Assembly: GCA_029851415.1 (NCBI GenBank)
Contig: CM056742.1
Coordinates: 14,611,736-14,675,735, forward strand
Direction of reading: 5' to 3'
From: Eretmocerus hayati
Lineage: Eukaryota; Arthropoda; Insecta; Hymenoptera; Aphelinidae
DNA length: 64,000 bases
In this document: positions 25,967 through 36,483 of the stretch, in pieces
Position numbering within the stretch: position 1 is the stretch's first letter
Layout: every line of letters starts with the position of its first letter
Made by a program: the position numbers and the translations under genes
The notes under the pieces: generated by a model
What the model saw: only the letters and a program-made list of their open reading frames with translations
What the model was told of the DNA's origin: nothing
Database searches by the model: none

Positions 25967-26387
25967 GTGAGCTACAATGATTCTCGAATTTCATGCTCTT
26001 GTTGCCAGAAACGTTACGCTGTTGCATCTTTCGACCGAAAAATATTTCAAGATGAAAAGACTTGAGAAGTTTTTTAAGAATACGTTCCGATTATTCCAAA
26101 TGAAAAGGGAGGATTTTTCCGGGGCAGCATGCTTTTAGCTTAAAATTTGGTGGAGCCACGAGTACCTTTTCTATTTCCAGTTTTCTTCCAACTGATATCA
26201 ATTTTAGTCCGATACAAATACTACGATGTACATAATGTGACGAGATCCATATTCGTATATTTTTCCAAAATAAAAGCTATTGAACTACTCAACTTTAAAG
26301 TATCTATTCTAAAACCCCCGATCCACGAGATACTTCTTTTCATAACCCAATCCTATAATCATCATAATTTTTCTGTTTATTGTATAG

Positions 26388-26636
26388 ATGGAGCTAAAAA
26401 ATAAGGACTTGAGCAACATCACAAAGCCAGAGGGCAGCACATTTGTACCAACACACAAGAGGACGGGCAGCATACCACCTCGACTAATCGAAGACGGGCT
26501 CGAGATTGAACGCAAAAAAGGGCTCGACATATATAGCCAAATCAAAACAAGTACAAAGAGCATATTACCAGGATTGAGTCCGAAATTTGAGCTTCTGGAG
26601 AATGAGATCAGCCCCATCGACGAGAAAGAGAGTTAG
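26388..26636 (+). CDS. Terminal exon of the unidentified host gene
   Basis: The acceptor TTTATTGTATAG ends at 26387. The exon opens ATG GAG in phase 0, reads 82 codons (MELKNKDLSNITKPEGSTF near the start, ENEISPIDEKES at the end) and terminates with TAG at 26634-26636. It is charged, with proline-containing segments such as KRTGSIPPRLIEDG. The ATG is more likely an internal methionine than a start, because phase agrees with the preceding exon. A weak GT overlaps the stop (GAGAGTTAG), so splicing onward is possible but less likely. The five exons together total 1,332 bases, 443 residues plus stop. Confidence 0.68.
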   Translation: MELKNKDLSNITKPEGSTFVPTHKRTGSIPPRLIEDGLEIERKKGLDIYSQIKTSTKSILPGLSPKFELLENEISPIDEKES

Positions 26637-27342
26637 TTTGTCCCTGAAAAAAATTCGATGCTCTGATCATAAAGACTCTTCCACTCATGTTATACAAATT
26701 TTTATCATTTTTCCCATCCAAAATCCTTCACCTAAATCCTGTAATTTATTCTCAGTTCATGACATACTACTGTCACATCAAATATTAGGACACATTTCAT
26801 GGATAATCAGAGAATCAGGCACCGATGCTCTCGGAATATGAGAAAGGGCTCATCCTATGATCAAAAGAATGAGGTGTGCATGAATTCTGGATTATCACGA
26901 CTCTTACAAAAAAAGTGTGGAAATGTACTTCTACATTGAGTATGGGTGGTTCTGTGAATGAGTGTTGAGAAAGAGAGAGAGATTGTAAATGTTTTCGTGA
27001 ATTCTATAAGATAATCTTAATCTTTCATATGTAGTATCCGAACGATATAAAAAAAAAACTGGCTTATAATCAAACGAAAATGAGTACTTCTAGGATTTTT
27101 GAATATTTTCGAGAATATAGTTCTAGTCGAATTTTAACGTTCTTTTACATGAAAAATCGTTTTTGTAAGTTTTTACAGGTTTTTCAAAAAGGAAGACACT
27201 ATCCTTGTTGAGTGAACTGGTCACGACACTACAGATTGTTGGAGGAATTCAATCATAAATCATTGCAATTCTGTAACGAAATAGAGGTTTTGAGCTTTTC
27301 TGAGTTTTATGTTTCACTTGCCTGTGAATCGAGGCAGACTTA
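26637..27342. other. Probable 3' untranslated and intergenic sequence
   Basis: Follows the TAG stop. I do not see a clear AATAAA signal; there is an A-run near 27048-27058. No other gene is supported. Confidence 0.4.
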
Positions 27343-27555
27343 CTGCAACTAGCATTATTCCCCTTACTCGCTACTTCACGTTCGGCTTGTGAATGTTCAT
27401 GATAAGTCAGAGGGCCCTGAAATGCTTTTATGCAATTTTACAATGTTTGGGTGCTCACAAAATTGCATAAAATAACGTTCGCGTCTCGCTCATGAAGTTC
27501 CCCGCTTCCGAGCTACAACCTCATAAACTCGATGCAAAATACAGTAGCCGCCTGC
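27343..27555. repeat. 5' module shared by tandem-array elements 1 and 2
   Basis: 27343-27445 (CTGCAACTAGC, then CTTACTCGCTAC, CGGCTTG and CCCTGAAATGCTT) aligns in order with 33991-34090 (TTAACTAGC, CTACCTCGCTAAC, CGGCTTG, CCCTGAAATGCTT). The two stretches precede completely different tandem arrays. The inner part (27430-27555) also matches the repeat at 15750. This suggests the left end of a mobile element family. Confidence 0.6.
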
Positions 27556-28165
27556 TAAATAAATAGTTCTCGTACGGAACTAGCAGAATAATTCGCGTAC
27601 GGTACTAGTACGATGATTCTCGTACAGTAGTGGCTAAATAGTTCTCGTACGGTACTACTACGGTGAGTCTAGTACGGTAAAAGTACGGTGATTCTCGCAC
27701 AGTACTAGTTCAGTTACTCCCCAGTATGGTAATTCCTCCACGGTACTAGTACGATAATTCTCGTAAAGTACTAGTACGGTACAAGTACGGCGATTCTCGC
27801 ACCGTACTAGTACAATAATTCTCGTACGTTAATTGTACGGCAATTCCTCCACGGTACTACTACGATGATTCTCGCACGATACTGACGGAATAATTCTCTT
27901 GCGGTACCAGTACGATGATTCTAGTGCTGCACTAGCACGTACGGTACTAGTACGGTCATTCTTGCACGGTACTAGTACGATGATTCTCGTACACTACTAG
28001 CCCAATGATTATCGTACGTTACTAGTGCGATGGTCCTTGTTCGGTAATAGTCCGGTGATCCTCGCACGGTACTAGGGCAATGGATCTTGTACTGTAATAG
28101 TACAGTGATTATCGCACAGTAATAGTACGGTGATTATAGCACGGCACTAGTACGGTGCAAGTGCA
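27556..28165. repeat. Degenerate tandem array, about 25-bp unit (GTACGGTACTAGTACG)
   Basis: More than 20 imperfect units of the form GATTCTCGTACGGTACTAGT follow one another with frequent substitutions and small indels. The unit contains palindromic GTAC and ACTAGT steps, so single strands could form small hairpins. There is no coding potential. Confidence 0.85.
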
Positions 28166-28194
28166 ATTCTAGTGTTGTTCCAGTACATCACTAA

Positions 28195-28400
28195 ACCCAT
28201 ATTAGACCGAGTCAAACTTGACCAGACCAGACCATGCATCTATTCATTCATCTACCCGACCACCTACCCACTCATTCATCAACCCATCTACCCATCGACG
28301 CATGCATGACCTTATACGGATACCCATCATTCACTCTACTGCTTCCACATAGGCACCCCGATCCGCAGGATCCGGACTGATAGGAGAAATGCACCGTCAA
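28195..28400. repeat. 3' module of tandem-array element 1
   Basis: A CATCTACCC/ACCCATC-rich stretch is followed by ATAGGCACCCCGATCC, then GCAGGATCCGGAC. The last part can form a hairpin (CCGATCC/GGATC.GG around a GCA loop). The same order, CCACCCA-rich segment then AGGC..CCGA and GGACGGA, occurs at 34690-34830 and 35525-35720. Confidence 0.6.
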
Positions 28401-29559
28401 CACTCAACAGTCAATTGAAAGATCAAAAATGTTTTGAGAGGAACATTTTTGTACTCTAGCGCACAGGCTAAGGGACAATTTGGCTGTTGTTTTCTCATAT
28501 ACCTATAGTCAGCTTAAGTGATCAGAAGGATTTCCCGTGATGGATGACACATGACACGCGTGAATAACTTTATCATTACTCTAACCTCAAACTGCATCTG
28601 ATTCTCGCAATGATAAAATACATTCGCACCTCGTTTACATGCCCACTTCAAGCACTGGAATACATGTCTGTCTTAGTACTTGGAGTGAACCAAGAGGCTT
28701 AGTACAAAAGTATTATATTCCACATCATAATCTTGGAGGAAAGTCAGAAAAATCTTTTACCGAATGAAGATCGTTGATCGTCGAAAAGTTGTTTTCAAAA
28801 TCCTGATGGATCTATTCAATATCTCCAAACATCTTCAGTACTAAGTCAAATCCTTCAATTTGAGCAGACGAGCATTAATAGGTCAAGGAATTCCCCCAAC
28901 TAAGTGACTGATTCTCTCAATATCGATAGAGCTGAGGACTACGTACATTGATTTACCCATGAATGTGCGTAATCCTGTCGTAAAGCTTATGATAGTATTC
29001 CAGAATAACTCTAAGCTGACGTGAATTTTACTAAGTATATAGATGTGAGTTGAGAAAAAAACGAAATCTATGAAAAAAATTTATTCTCAAAATACCTCTA
29101 TCTAGCGTAAATTTCATATCATTTACCTCATGCGTATAGGCATATGGTCTTTGAAAAAATCAAAAAAGTCTCACCATTAACTGATAAAATTTCCCATCGA
29201 AAACGTACGTAAGTCGATTAAGTTGGTAAAATGACGAGAGCGAAATCAAAATTCATGCATTGACAAGGAGTAATATTTGCGTGAGACTGTTCATGTACTG
29301 CAAATGTGGCGATAAGTCCATTGATAGATGAGCTAATCAAACAGATTACAAAAAAAACTTTCCTCCCCTTATTTCCAATTGAATGATTTTTAGTATTTGT
29401 TAGTAAGTAGAGATGGCAGAAAAATGACAGTGACTCAGCCGACCCAGAAAAAAATTACGATGTTAAAAATTCGTGTCCTACAGATACTCTGCACAGAATC
29501 TTTCCATTATCAAAGATATTCATAGCTCATAATAGCCTTTTGATCTAGACTCACTATGT
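28401..29559. other. No recognisable feature
   Basis: AT-rich sequence without a supported gene or repeat border. Confidence 0.45.
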
Positions 29560-29884
29560 GAGTTGAAGGGGTCCGGCTCGTCAATTTATTTGAAATTTTT
29601 TTTTGGTTTTCTATACCTTACTGGGGCATGAGAATTTTAGATTAACTTTATTCAATTTGCTCCCTGATCAAAGATATGTCCAAAAACATTTACAGTCCTA
29701 GTATATTCATATACATGAGACTTCAATGAGGACGTAATCGGCAAAAGAACAATTTCCGTCTGTGAATCTTCGGTCACAAAACCTAATCTACGAAGTTACT
29801 CTGGATTTTGTAGATTCTAACTGGTAAAAAACTGTAATTAAAGAAAATTTGAGCAAAATTTGCGACCCGGACCCCTTTCTCTTG
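29560..29884. mobile_element. Decayed MITE, family A copy 2
   Basis: A short inverted pair AAGGGGTCCGG (near 29566) and CCGGACCCCTTT (near 29867) marks the ends. The right end closes with CTCTTG, similar to the CAAG termini of family A. The right half contains GAAGTTACTCTGGATTTTGT, TTCTAACTGG and AACTGTAA, the same order as the right arm of the copy at 142-471. The arms no longer pair well. The exact left end is uncertain. Confidence 0.5.
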
Positions 29885-30181
29885 TCTGTCGAAATCGCCT
29901 CATCATAAATTATTTGAGTAAAAAAATTAGCACTCCTTGTCCTAAAAATCCTGATTTTTATCAGTCCTCGTATAAACTGCTTACATCATATATGTCGATA
30001 TATAATTTTGGAATTTTGTGAAATGTTGATAGTTCCTTCTCTAAAAAATAGACAATTCATAATTTTATTGATAAAAATGAGCTATTTGTTGTCAATTTTT
30101 CAGATTTTATATAATCTTTGTCAACTGTTGAGATGAATATTGTTGTTCCAATGTGATGTCAAATATGCGTGAAATTACTTA

Positions 30182-31104
30182 CACTACCGGTCAAAAGTCT
30201 GAGGACACCTGGGAATCAAACTGATGATTTTCAGAGTTGGATATCTCAGAACCTATTGGTCGTAGAGAGGTCTGCGTGGTCGCATTTTGTAGCTCGTATC
30301 GAGTACTTTCAAATCTATTTTCTGTATTTTCCGTCCCGCGTATTATACCAGAGACACACGAGTTAGAAAGATGGATTTTTTTGCAATTTTTCAGGCAAGG
30401 TACGAACGCCCGCCAATTTTGGAGAGATTGTTGGATCGCTATGAAACCTATGACATCTTCAAGCCCATGAAAAAACCTTCAAAATCCGTTTTTGAACTTC
30501 TCCCAAAGTGGTTTTGGACTCGAGATCTGACTGATTTCGCTGAGGGTGTTTGTCTCTCAAAAAATCACACGATAATCCAAAAATGATGAGAAACAGCCCA
30601 GTTCAAGGTCGGTAGTTTTGATTTCCTTTGGCAATTTCGATGTTGAGTCAAACTCTTGCAGAAATGAGGGTCAGATGCCTCAAAACGGGCTGTTTCTCGT
30701 CATTTTTGGATTACCGTGTGATTTTTTGAGATACAAACACCCTTAGCAAAATCAGTCATATCTCGGAACCAGAACCACTTTGGGAGACGTTCAAAAACGG
30801 ATTTTAAAGGTTTTTTCATGGGCTTGAAGATGTCATAGGTTTCGTAGCGATCCAACAATCTCTCCAAAATCGGCGGGCGTTCGTACCTAGCCTGAAAAAT
30901 TGCGAAAAAAGGCATTCTTCTGACTCGTGTGTCTCCGGTATAATACGCGGGACGAAAAATACTGAAAATAGATTTGAAAGTGCTCGATATGAGCTACGAA
31001 ATGCAACCACGCAGAGCTCTCTACGACCAACAGGTTCTGAGATATCCAACTCCGAAAATCATCAGTCTGATTCCCAGGTGTCCTCAGACTTTTGACCGGT
31101 AGTG
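30182..31104. mobile_element. Tc1-type fold-back MITE
   Basis: The ends are CACTACCGGTCAAAAGTCTG and its complement, with TA outside both (30180-30181 and 31105-31106). CACTACCGGTCAAAAGT is a typical Tc1-like terminal sequence. The arms of about 420 bp are highly similar throughout; the loop lies near 30605-30690. Mirror-image frames of 71 residues (30371-30586 plus, 30700-30915 minus) have no transposase motif and arise from the palindrome. The copy is non-autonomous. Confidence 0.92.
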
Positions 31105-31106
31105 TA

Positions 31107-33100
31107 TCGAACTCGTAGTCTCTAACCATTTGTAACAAATATAATCGTTACCATAACTGAGAAAATATGTTACTCAAAAAAATTGTAAATTCAATGGATC
31201 AGTGGTCTAGATTGATCAAAATTAATATTTAAATGTTTCTTGAAACATCTTTGGATATTCATGCTCGAAATGTCGAGTAGTGTGATCTGTTGTGAACTGA
31301 GATTTTCCATCAAGACTCATAGACATACAGAACTTGTCTTGAAAAATTAAATTTGTTCCTTCAGAGCAAGAAGAAAATACCCTTTTATACGATTACAGTG
31401 GGTGATGAATATTTTCCTTCGGAAGGCAGTAAGACAGATGCGATGTAATTTTTAATTAAGTTTGGCTGAAATTCGCCGTCTGGATGAGTTTATAGAAACT
31501 AACAAGTTTGAATGATTCATCTTCCCTCATATTGTGTACGAATAATCAAGAGGATTTAAAAAAAGGCTTATCGTGTACAACTAATGGAATTGCAGATCTT
31601 AGAGGGAAACAGGTACCGATCTATGCGGATTATATTGAATAATAATCATGGGAATTCAATCTATAGGAATGGACATTAATACATAAATCTGAAGTATGTG
31701 TAAAGTGTAATCAATGGATCAAAATCTGTCTTCTCTTACTTATAATAATCTATCCAACTGAATAATGCATGTAGAGGATGAATTTGAAATCTCTAGAAGA
31801 ATTCCTTAATCTCATTGTAGGATTGAGAATCCCATGGATTGATGAAGATTTTTAGATAAAAACTATAGTATGAAACGAAAAATTTTGGATGCGTATCTAT
31901 ATACTTCTCCTGTCATCGAAATTCTTGAGACTTAGTTGACAATTTTATAAAAGATTACAATATATAGGAGCAGTAGAATTAGTAACGATGATCAGTTTAT
32001 GAGAACAGTAATGGAAATCACATAAAACAGAATACTCGTAGGTTATAAGAATTGTGCTTCGAGCCGTTTATGATCTCTCTTATGAAAGATAAATTGTTGG
32101 AATTCTTGAAGTTCCCATATAGTAAGTAGTGAAAATGAGCGAAGTAAAGCGGGCTGTGAGAAAAAAAAGTGAACTGTTTACTATTATGATGATATCATTT
32201 ATTATTATTCCTGCAGACTGAGAGATTCCCAGATGTTTGGATGAAAATTTTCAATTTTTTCTGATCAAAATTTATCCTGATGAATTTTAATATATCTCCA
32301 TAAATTCATTCAATACACGAAACATACATTATTATTTGAGTTCAATGTTTTGAGAAAAACATAGAGTAGGAAGATACTAGACTTTGTGAGGATTAATTCA
32401 AATGTGGATCGTTTCATTTTAACGTTTCCATCCACCACCAGACATTGATCAAGACACATTTTAATCAAAAATATGGAGTATGAAAATCAAAAAATGACGA
32501 TCAAATGAAATCGCTTTAGGGAATATTGAATCCATTCACTGATTGTAAGGTATCATGTTGTATATGTCAACTTATTTTGCAGAATAAATTATGAAATAGG
32601 ATAATACTCTCTTTTGATTTTATATGCCCCTCCCTATTCCCATATATCATAATTTTACTTATCCACTCTTCGAGCCTGACCGAAGCGACCCTCAAAAATT
32701 CACTCACAGTAAGTAAAAATGGCGCTTGAGCTTTTCTTTCATAGACTCGTTCAGTACTTCAGATTATGAGATACAATCTTACCAACAAAAGAAAAAAATG
32801 TGGTTTTGAAAATTCTGCCAATCTTACATTCATCTTGGTTTTTTTTCCTCGTGATTTTGTGCGATATTTATGATATTCGAGACATGATTATCTTCAGACT
32901 GCTTTCGTATTTTGGCTGATCAAATGTTGAGGAATATGATTTGAATTCTCATTTGATCTCATTGACAGGAAATTCAAGTTCATGTTCCGGACAAATAAGA
33001 ATCAAAGAACTCGTCAAAGAATGAGTACGCCACTATTTTCCTGTTTATAATCAAAACAATGCTAGAATAACTTCTACCAGAAAACATTTAAAAGAAAAAT
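31107..33100. other. AT-rich non-coding stretch
   Basis: Two kilobases without an open frame of note, splice-bounded exon or inverted repeat that I could recognise. Confidence 0.5.
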
Positions 33101-33288
33101 GACCACGACTTGTATCTCTACACTCCCAAGACTATTGCGTCCATGAGATACTTTGAAGAGATTCATCTCAACGAATCAAGAGTTGCATTCTTTTCTCTAT
33201 CCGTAAGAGACATTGACATAGATTCTCAAAACCCTAATCATATACCGCCTGATTGGTCTATTGGTATGGAAGCTCGCAAGCTCGATAG

Positions 33289-33546
33289 ATGTTAAACAAG
33301 CTCATCTTACCAAAATGTATCATTTGCCGGTCACTATTACCCGAAGTAACCCTCGCATTTACCCCCAAAGCAAAAATATCGATCCAAACCCAAGGGCTCC
33401 ATCTACCGGGTGGTTTATCGAGTCACGTCATTTGCAAGGGTTGCCATTTATCCTATACGTTGGCGCTAGCATCGATGAATTGCTTGTGGGGCGGGCATAT
33501 TCATATATTAAGTTCAGGGCGTGAGAGGGACAAATGTGTCGACTGA
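33289..33546 (+). CDS. Doubtful small ORF with two CxxC pairs
   Basis: 85 codons open after an in-frame TAG. The peptide has KCIICRSLL near its start and HVICKGCHLSY about 35 residues later, which is the spacing of a simple zinc ribbon, and ends RERDKCVD. A neighbouring frame (33110-33295) overlaps its start. There is no promoter, splice evidence or known family. It may be a relic of a zinc-binding protein or coincidence. The minus strand at 33548-33730 is also open without support. Confidence 0.2.
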   Translation: MLNKLILPKCIICRSLLPEVTLAFTPKAKISIQTQGLHLPGGLSSHVICKGCHLSYTLALASMNCLWGGHIHILSSGRERDKCVD

Positions 33547-33990
33547 ATTATGCGCTCGTGTTTTTAATTCGGCAATCGATAGCAAAAAGTGGATGCTCAT
33601 TGGCGCCCACAATTTTACCAGCCTTTACTGGGAGGGGCCAATGACAGTTCGCACTGTTTTTTCCCACCCTCACTCTTTTGCACAATGTACCTGATTTGGA
33701 AATGTGGAGGTCCATCGGAAACTTAATCATTCATTCACTCACTCTATGATGAAAATGTACACTTGTTCATCTATTCGAGTTACCATATTCTCTTGTGTTA
33801 TTTTTTAATAGATTGAGGTGTTTCTGCGAAAGGCCTGACGTTGTACAAGAATCATAGAGATATTGGTATCTCTATGAAAAAAAAATCTGCTGGCCCGATG
33901 AACGAAATTTTCTGTGATCCCTTCCATGGAAAGAGGGTGGGGGCTGATAACTTGTGCCGAAAAAATTGTATCCATCAAACATAGTAATTA

Positions 33991-34090
33991 ACTAGCGTTT
34001 TTGCCTACCTCGCTAACGCTCGTCCGGCTTGGAAGTGTCTCTGATATGGTATGGACCCCTGAAATGCTTCTGTAGTTCAACAATGTAACG
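33991..34090. repeat. 5' module of tandem-array element 2
   Basis: Aligns with 27343-27445 (ACTAGC, CTCGCTA, CGGCTTG, then CCCTGAAATGCTT and CAATGT in the same order). It ends about 50 bases before the hexamer array. Confidence 0.6.
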
Positions 34091-34139
34091 TTGAGATTTC
34101 ATAATACAGTGGATTCGGAGAAAATAATTTCACGCCCCA

Positions 34140-34575
34140 TCCACGGCCCTAACCCCAGTCCCAGCCCCAGCCTCAGCCACAGCCCCAGTCTCAGCCTCAG
34201 CACCAACCTCGGACCAAGATCCAGCTCCAGCCCCAGCTCAGCCTTAGCTCCAGCCTCAGCCTAAGCCTTAGCTTTGGCCTCAGCCCCAGCCTCAGCCCCA
34301 GCTTCAGCCCGAGCCACAGCTTCAGCCACGCCCTATCCACAGTCCCAGCCCCAGTTCCAGCCTCAGTCCCAGTCACAACCTCAGCCTCAGTCCAATCTCA
34401 GCTTCGGCCCGGCTCCAGCCCCAGCTTTAGCCCAGCCTCGCCCCAAGCCACAGGCCTTGCCTCATCCCTAGCCACAGGCCCAGCCTTATCCTCAGCCTCG
34501 GCCCCGGCAAAAACCTAATCTCCTGCCCTAGTCACAGCCCCAGTCCCTGGACCAGCCTCGACCCCAGGCACAGCC
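34140..34575. repeat. Imperfect hexamer array (CAGCCY)
   Basis: About 70 tandem units of CAGCCC/CAGCCT/CAGTCC/CAGCTC without long interruptions. The frame at 34274-34471 (Pro/Gln/Ala-rich) is only the translation of the repeat. It is strongly purine/pyrimidine biased and differs sharply in base composition from its surroundings. Confidence 0.9.
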
Positions 34576-34669
34576 TATCGATCCAAAAGGAATGTTTTGA
34601 CTGATTGGATCTTAGAACAACTGATCGGGCCATCAAATCAACTGCCCAATCCGTACGGATAAGTCAAAA

Positions 34670-34830
34670 GTCATCACCAGCATCACCAACACGGACCCAC
34701 CGACCCGCCGATCCACCGGACCCCACCTACCCACCGGACCCACTAATCCACCAACAGCACCAACGATGTCACCACAATACGAGGCATCCGGACGGATAAA
34801 ATCGGACAGACGCTTAATTAATTTAATTTG
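34670..34830. repeat. 3' module of tandem-array element 2
   Basis: A CACCGACCC/CCACCGGACC-rich segment is followed by GAGGCATCCGGACGGATAAA and then CTTAATTAATT. GGACGGA.AAA followed by TTAATTA also occurs in the module at 35525-35720, and the segment resembles 28195-28400. The hairpin half seen in the other two copies is partly lost here. Confidence 0.55.
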
Positions 34831-35084
34831 TTGGAAGGATGTTGCGAAATCTACGATTATTTGCCTTATGACTCTTATCCCACTTATGATTTGTACCTAG
34901 ATAGAAAACTAATCACGAAGGATATTTCTCTCTCCAGCAATGAATAACATGTATACCCTTATTGCCCATCTCGTTTGACTCAGTCAATACACTAATTTCA
35001 AAATAGTTATTTACATCCAATGATGCAATTATACTGAAATAAACAACTATTCGAATCTAATAGACAATGGAACCTTGAGCGATT

Positions 35085-35525
35085 TTCACTGGGATTTCAA
35101 TGAAAGTTTCACTGAAACTCTAGCGATTTTTACTGCAATTCCGGTGGAAATTTTTCTGAAGATGAGGTGATTTTCACTGAAATTCTAGTAAAAATATAGT
35201 GAAATTTTCACTGATTCTTTAGTGAAATTTTCACAGATTTTTTAGTGAAATTTTTACTGAATTTTTAGTGAAATTCTCACTGATTTTTTAGTGAAATTTC
35301 CACTGATTTTTAGTGAAATTTCCCCTAATTTTTCAGTGAAATTTTCACTGATTCTTAGTGAATTTTCACTGGAATTTTCACTGTTTTTTAGTGAACTTCC
35401 ACTGAAATTTTAGTGAAATTTTCACTGGTTTTTTAGTGAGATTTTCGCTGATTTTCCAGTGGAATTTTCGCTGAACTTTTAGTGAAATTTCCACTGGAAT
35501 TCAGTGAAACGTATCACTTGAACTT
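35085..35525. repeat. Degenerate tandem array, about 21-22-bp unit
   Basis: Roughly 20 units of the form TTTTAGTGAAATTTTCACTG with point changes. Each unit contains an inverted AGTGAAA/TTTCACT pair, so the array is a chain of small hairpins. It has no coding potential and is followed directly by a CCACCCA-rich module. Confidence 0.88.
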
Positions 35526-35720
35526 TAGTGATTTCCACTCCATCCATCCACCAACCCACCCACCTGACCACTAACCCCCACTCACCCACCAACCCACCCG
35601 CCCACGACCCCACCATGACCCATCCACCCACCCATCACACTTGACCCCTTCCGCATAGGCGATCCGATACGTAGTATGTGGACGGACAAATTTTGCCTGG
35701 CTCCTTAATTATTATAATAT
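35526..35720. repeat. 3' module of tandem-array element 3
   Basis: A CCATCCACC/CCCACC-rich stretch is followed by GCATAGGCGATCCGATACGT, then AGTATGTGGACGGACAAA and CTTAATTATTA. CCGATAC/GTATGTGG can pair around a GTA loop, in the position of the hairpin in 28195-28400. No matching 5' module was found before this array. Confidence 0.55.
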
Positions 35721-36037
35721 TCTAAAGATTAGGCACCCGTGAAATTGCTGAAATTATGTTAGACTTTTCAGAAGACTCGGAACAGCTAAGTGGTGGCTGG
35801 AAATTCTTGGTTACCGAGATCGTCATGAGAAAAAAAATGAGGAATGTGTCGATACGAGTTCAAAATATTAAAAAATCCATGTGGAAATGCCCTGATCTCT
35901 AACTACCTATATGATAGCTTTTAGAAAGCATCAAGAGAGTTGAAGAAAGGTTTCATTGATATTTAATGGGTTCATATTGAAATCACCTTTCGAATACCTT
36001 TTCGAAAATTGAAATCAGTCGAAGCACGTTAGAATTA

Positions 36038-36481
36038 AGGGTCCGTCCATAAACTAGGTGGACGGACAGGGGAGAGGGGTCAGAAAATTAGCAAGAAATC
36101 TACGCTGAGCTACGGGGGAAGGGAGTGCGGTATCGGTTTTACTATACGTAAACTCATAATTTCGAATTCTGTGCTCCTCTTTCGGTTTTTACGTTGTAAC
36201 CCGTCCGAGTCCTTTCAGTGTTCAATCCCTTTGATAGATGATTTGTGAGATTTACTGTCATATTTGAAGATGCGTGAACATTTTGTTGTACTTATACACG
36301 GCTAATCTACCAGTTCTTCTTTGGTTGTTTTTGGTGGAATGAAATTCTTATTATTTCTTGAAAAGCTACCTAGTTGTTTCGGGTGGTGGTCCAGATTGGC
36401 CAAAAAGCTACAACTGGCTACGGCGGAGGTTGGGGATCAAAAAGAATTAACATCTGCTTACGTAGTTTATGGACGGCCCCT
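36038..36481. mobile_element. MITE with AGGGxCCGTCCATAAACTA ends
   Basis: The left end AGGGTCCGTCCATAAACTA pairs with the right end, whose complement reads AGGGGCCGTCCATAAACTAC. TA lies outside each (36036-36037 and 36482-36483). Internal pairing includes GAGCTACGGGGG on the left with CTACGGCGGAGG near 36418. Terminal sequences of this GGCCGTCCATAAA type are common in arthropod MITEs. There is no coding content. Confidence 0.8.
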
Positions 36482-36483
36482 TA

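Noticed and set aside
30371..30915. Mirror-image 71-residue frames that looked like a duplicated gene
   Set aside because: They are the two arms of a Tc1-type palindromic MITE and read as inverted copies of each other, without transposase motifs.
34274..34471. Pro/Gln/Ala-rich 65-codon protein
   Set aside because: Translation of the CAGCCY hexamer array only.
27556..35525. CRISPR array or centromeric satellite
   Set aside because: The arrays lack constant repeats with variable spacers, the units differ between arrays, and each array is short and bounded by mobile-element-like modules.
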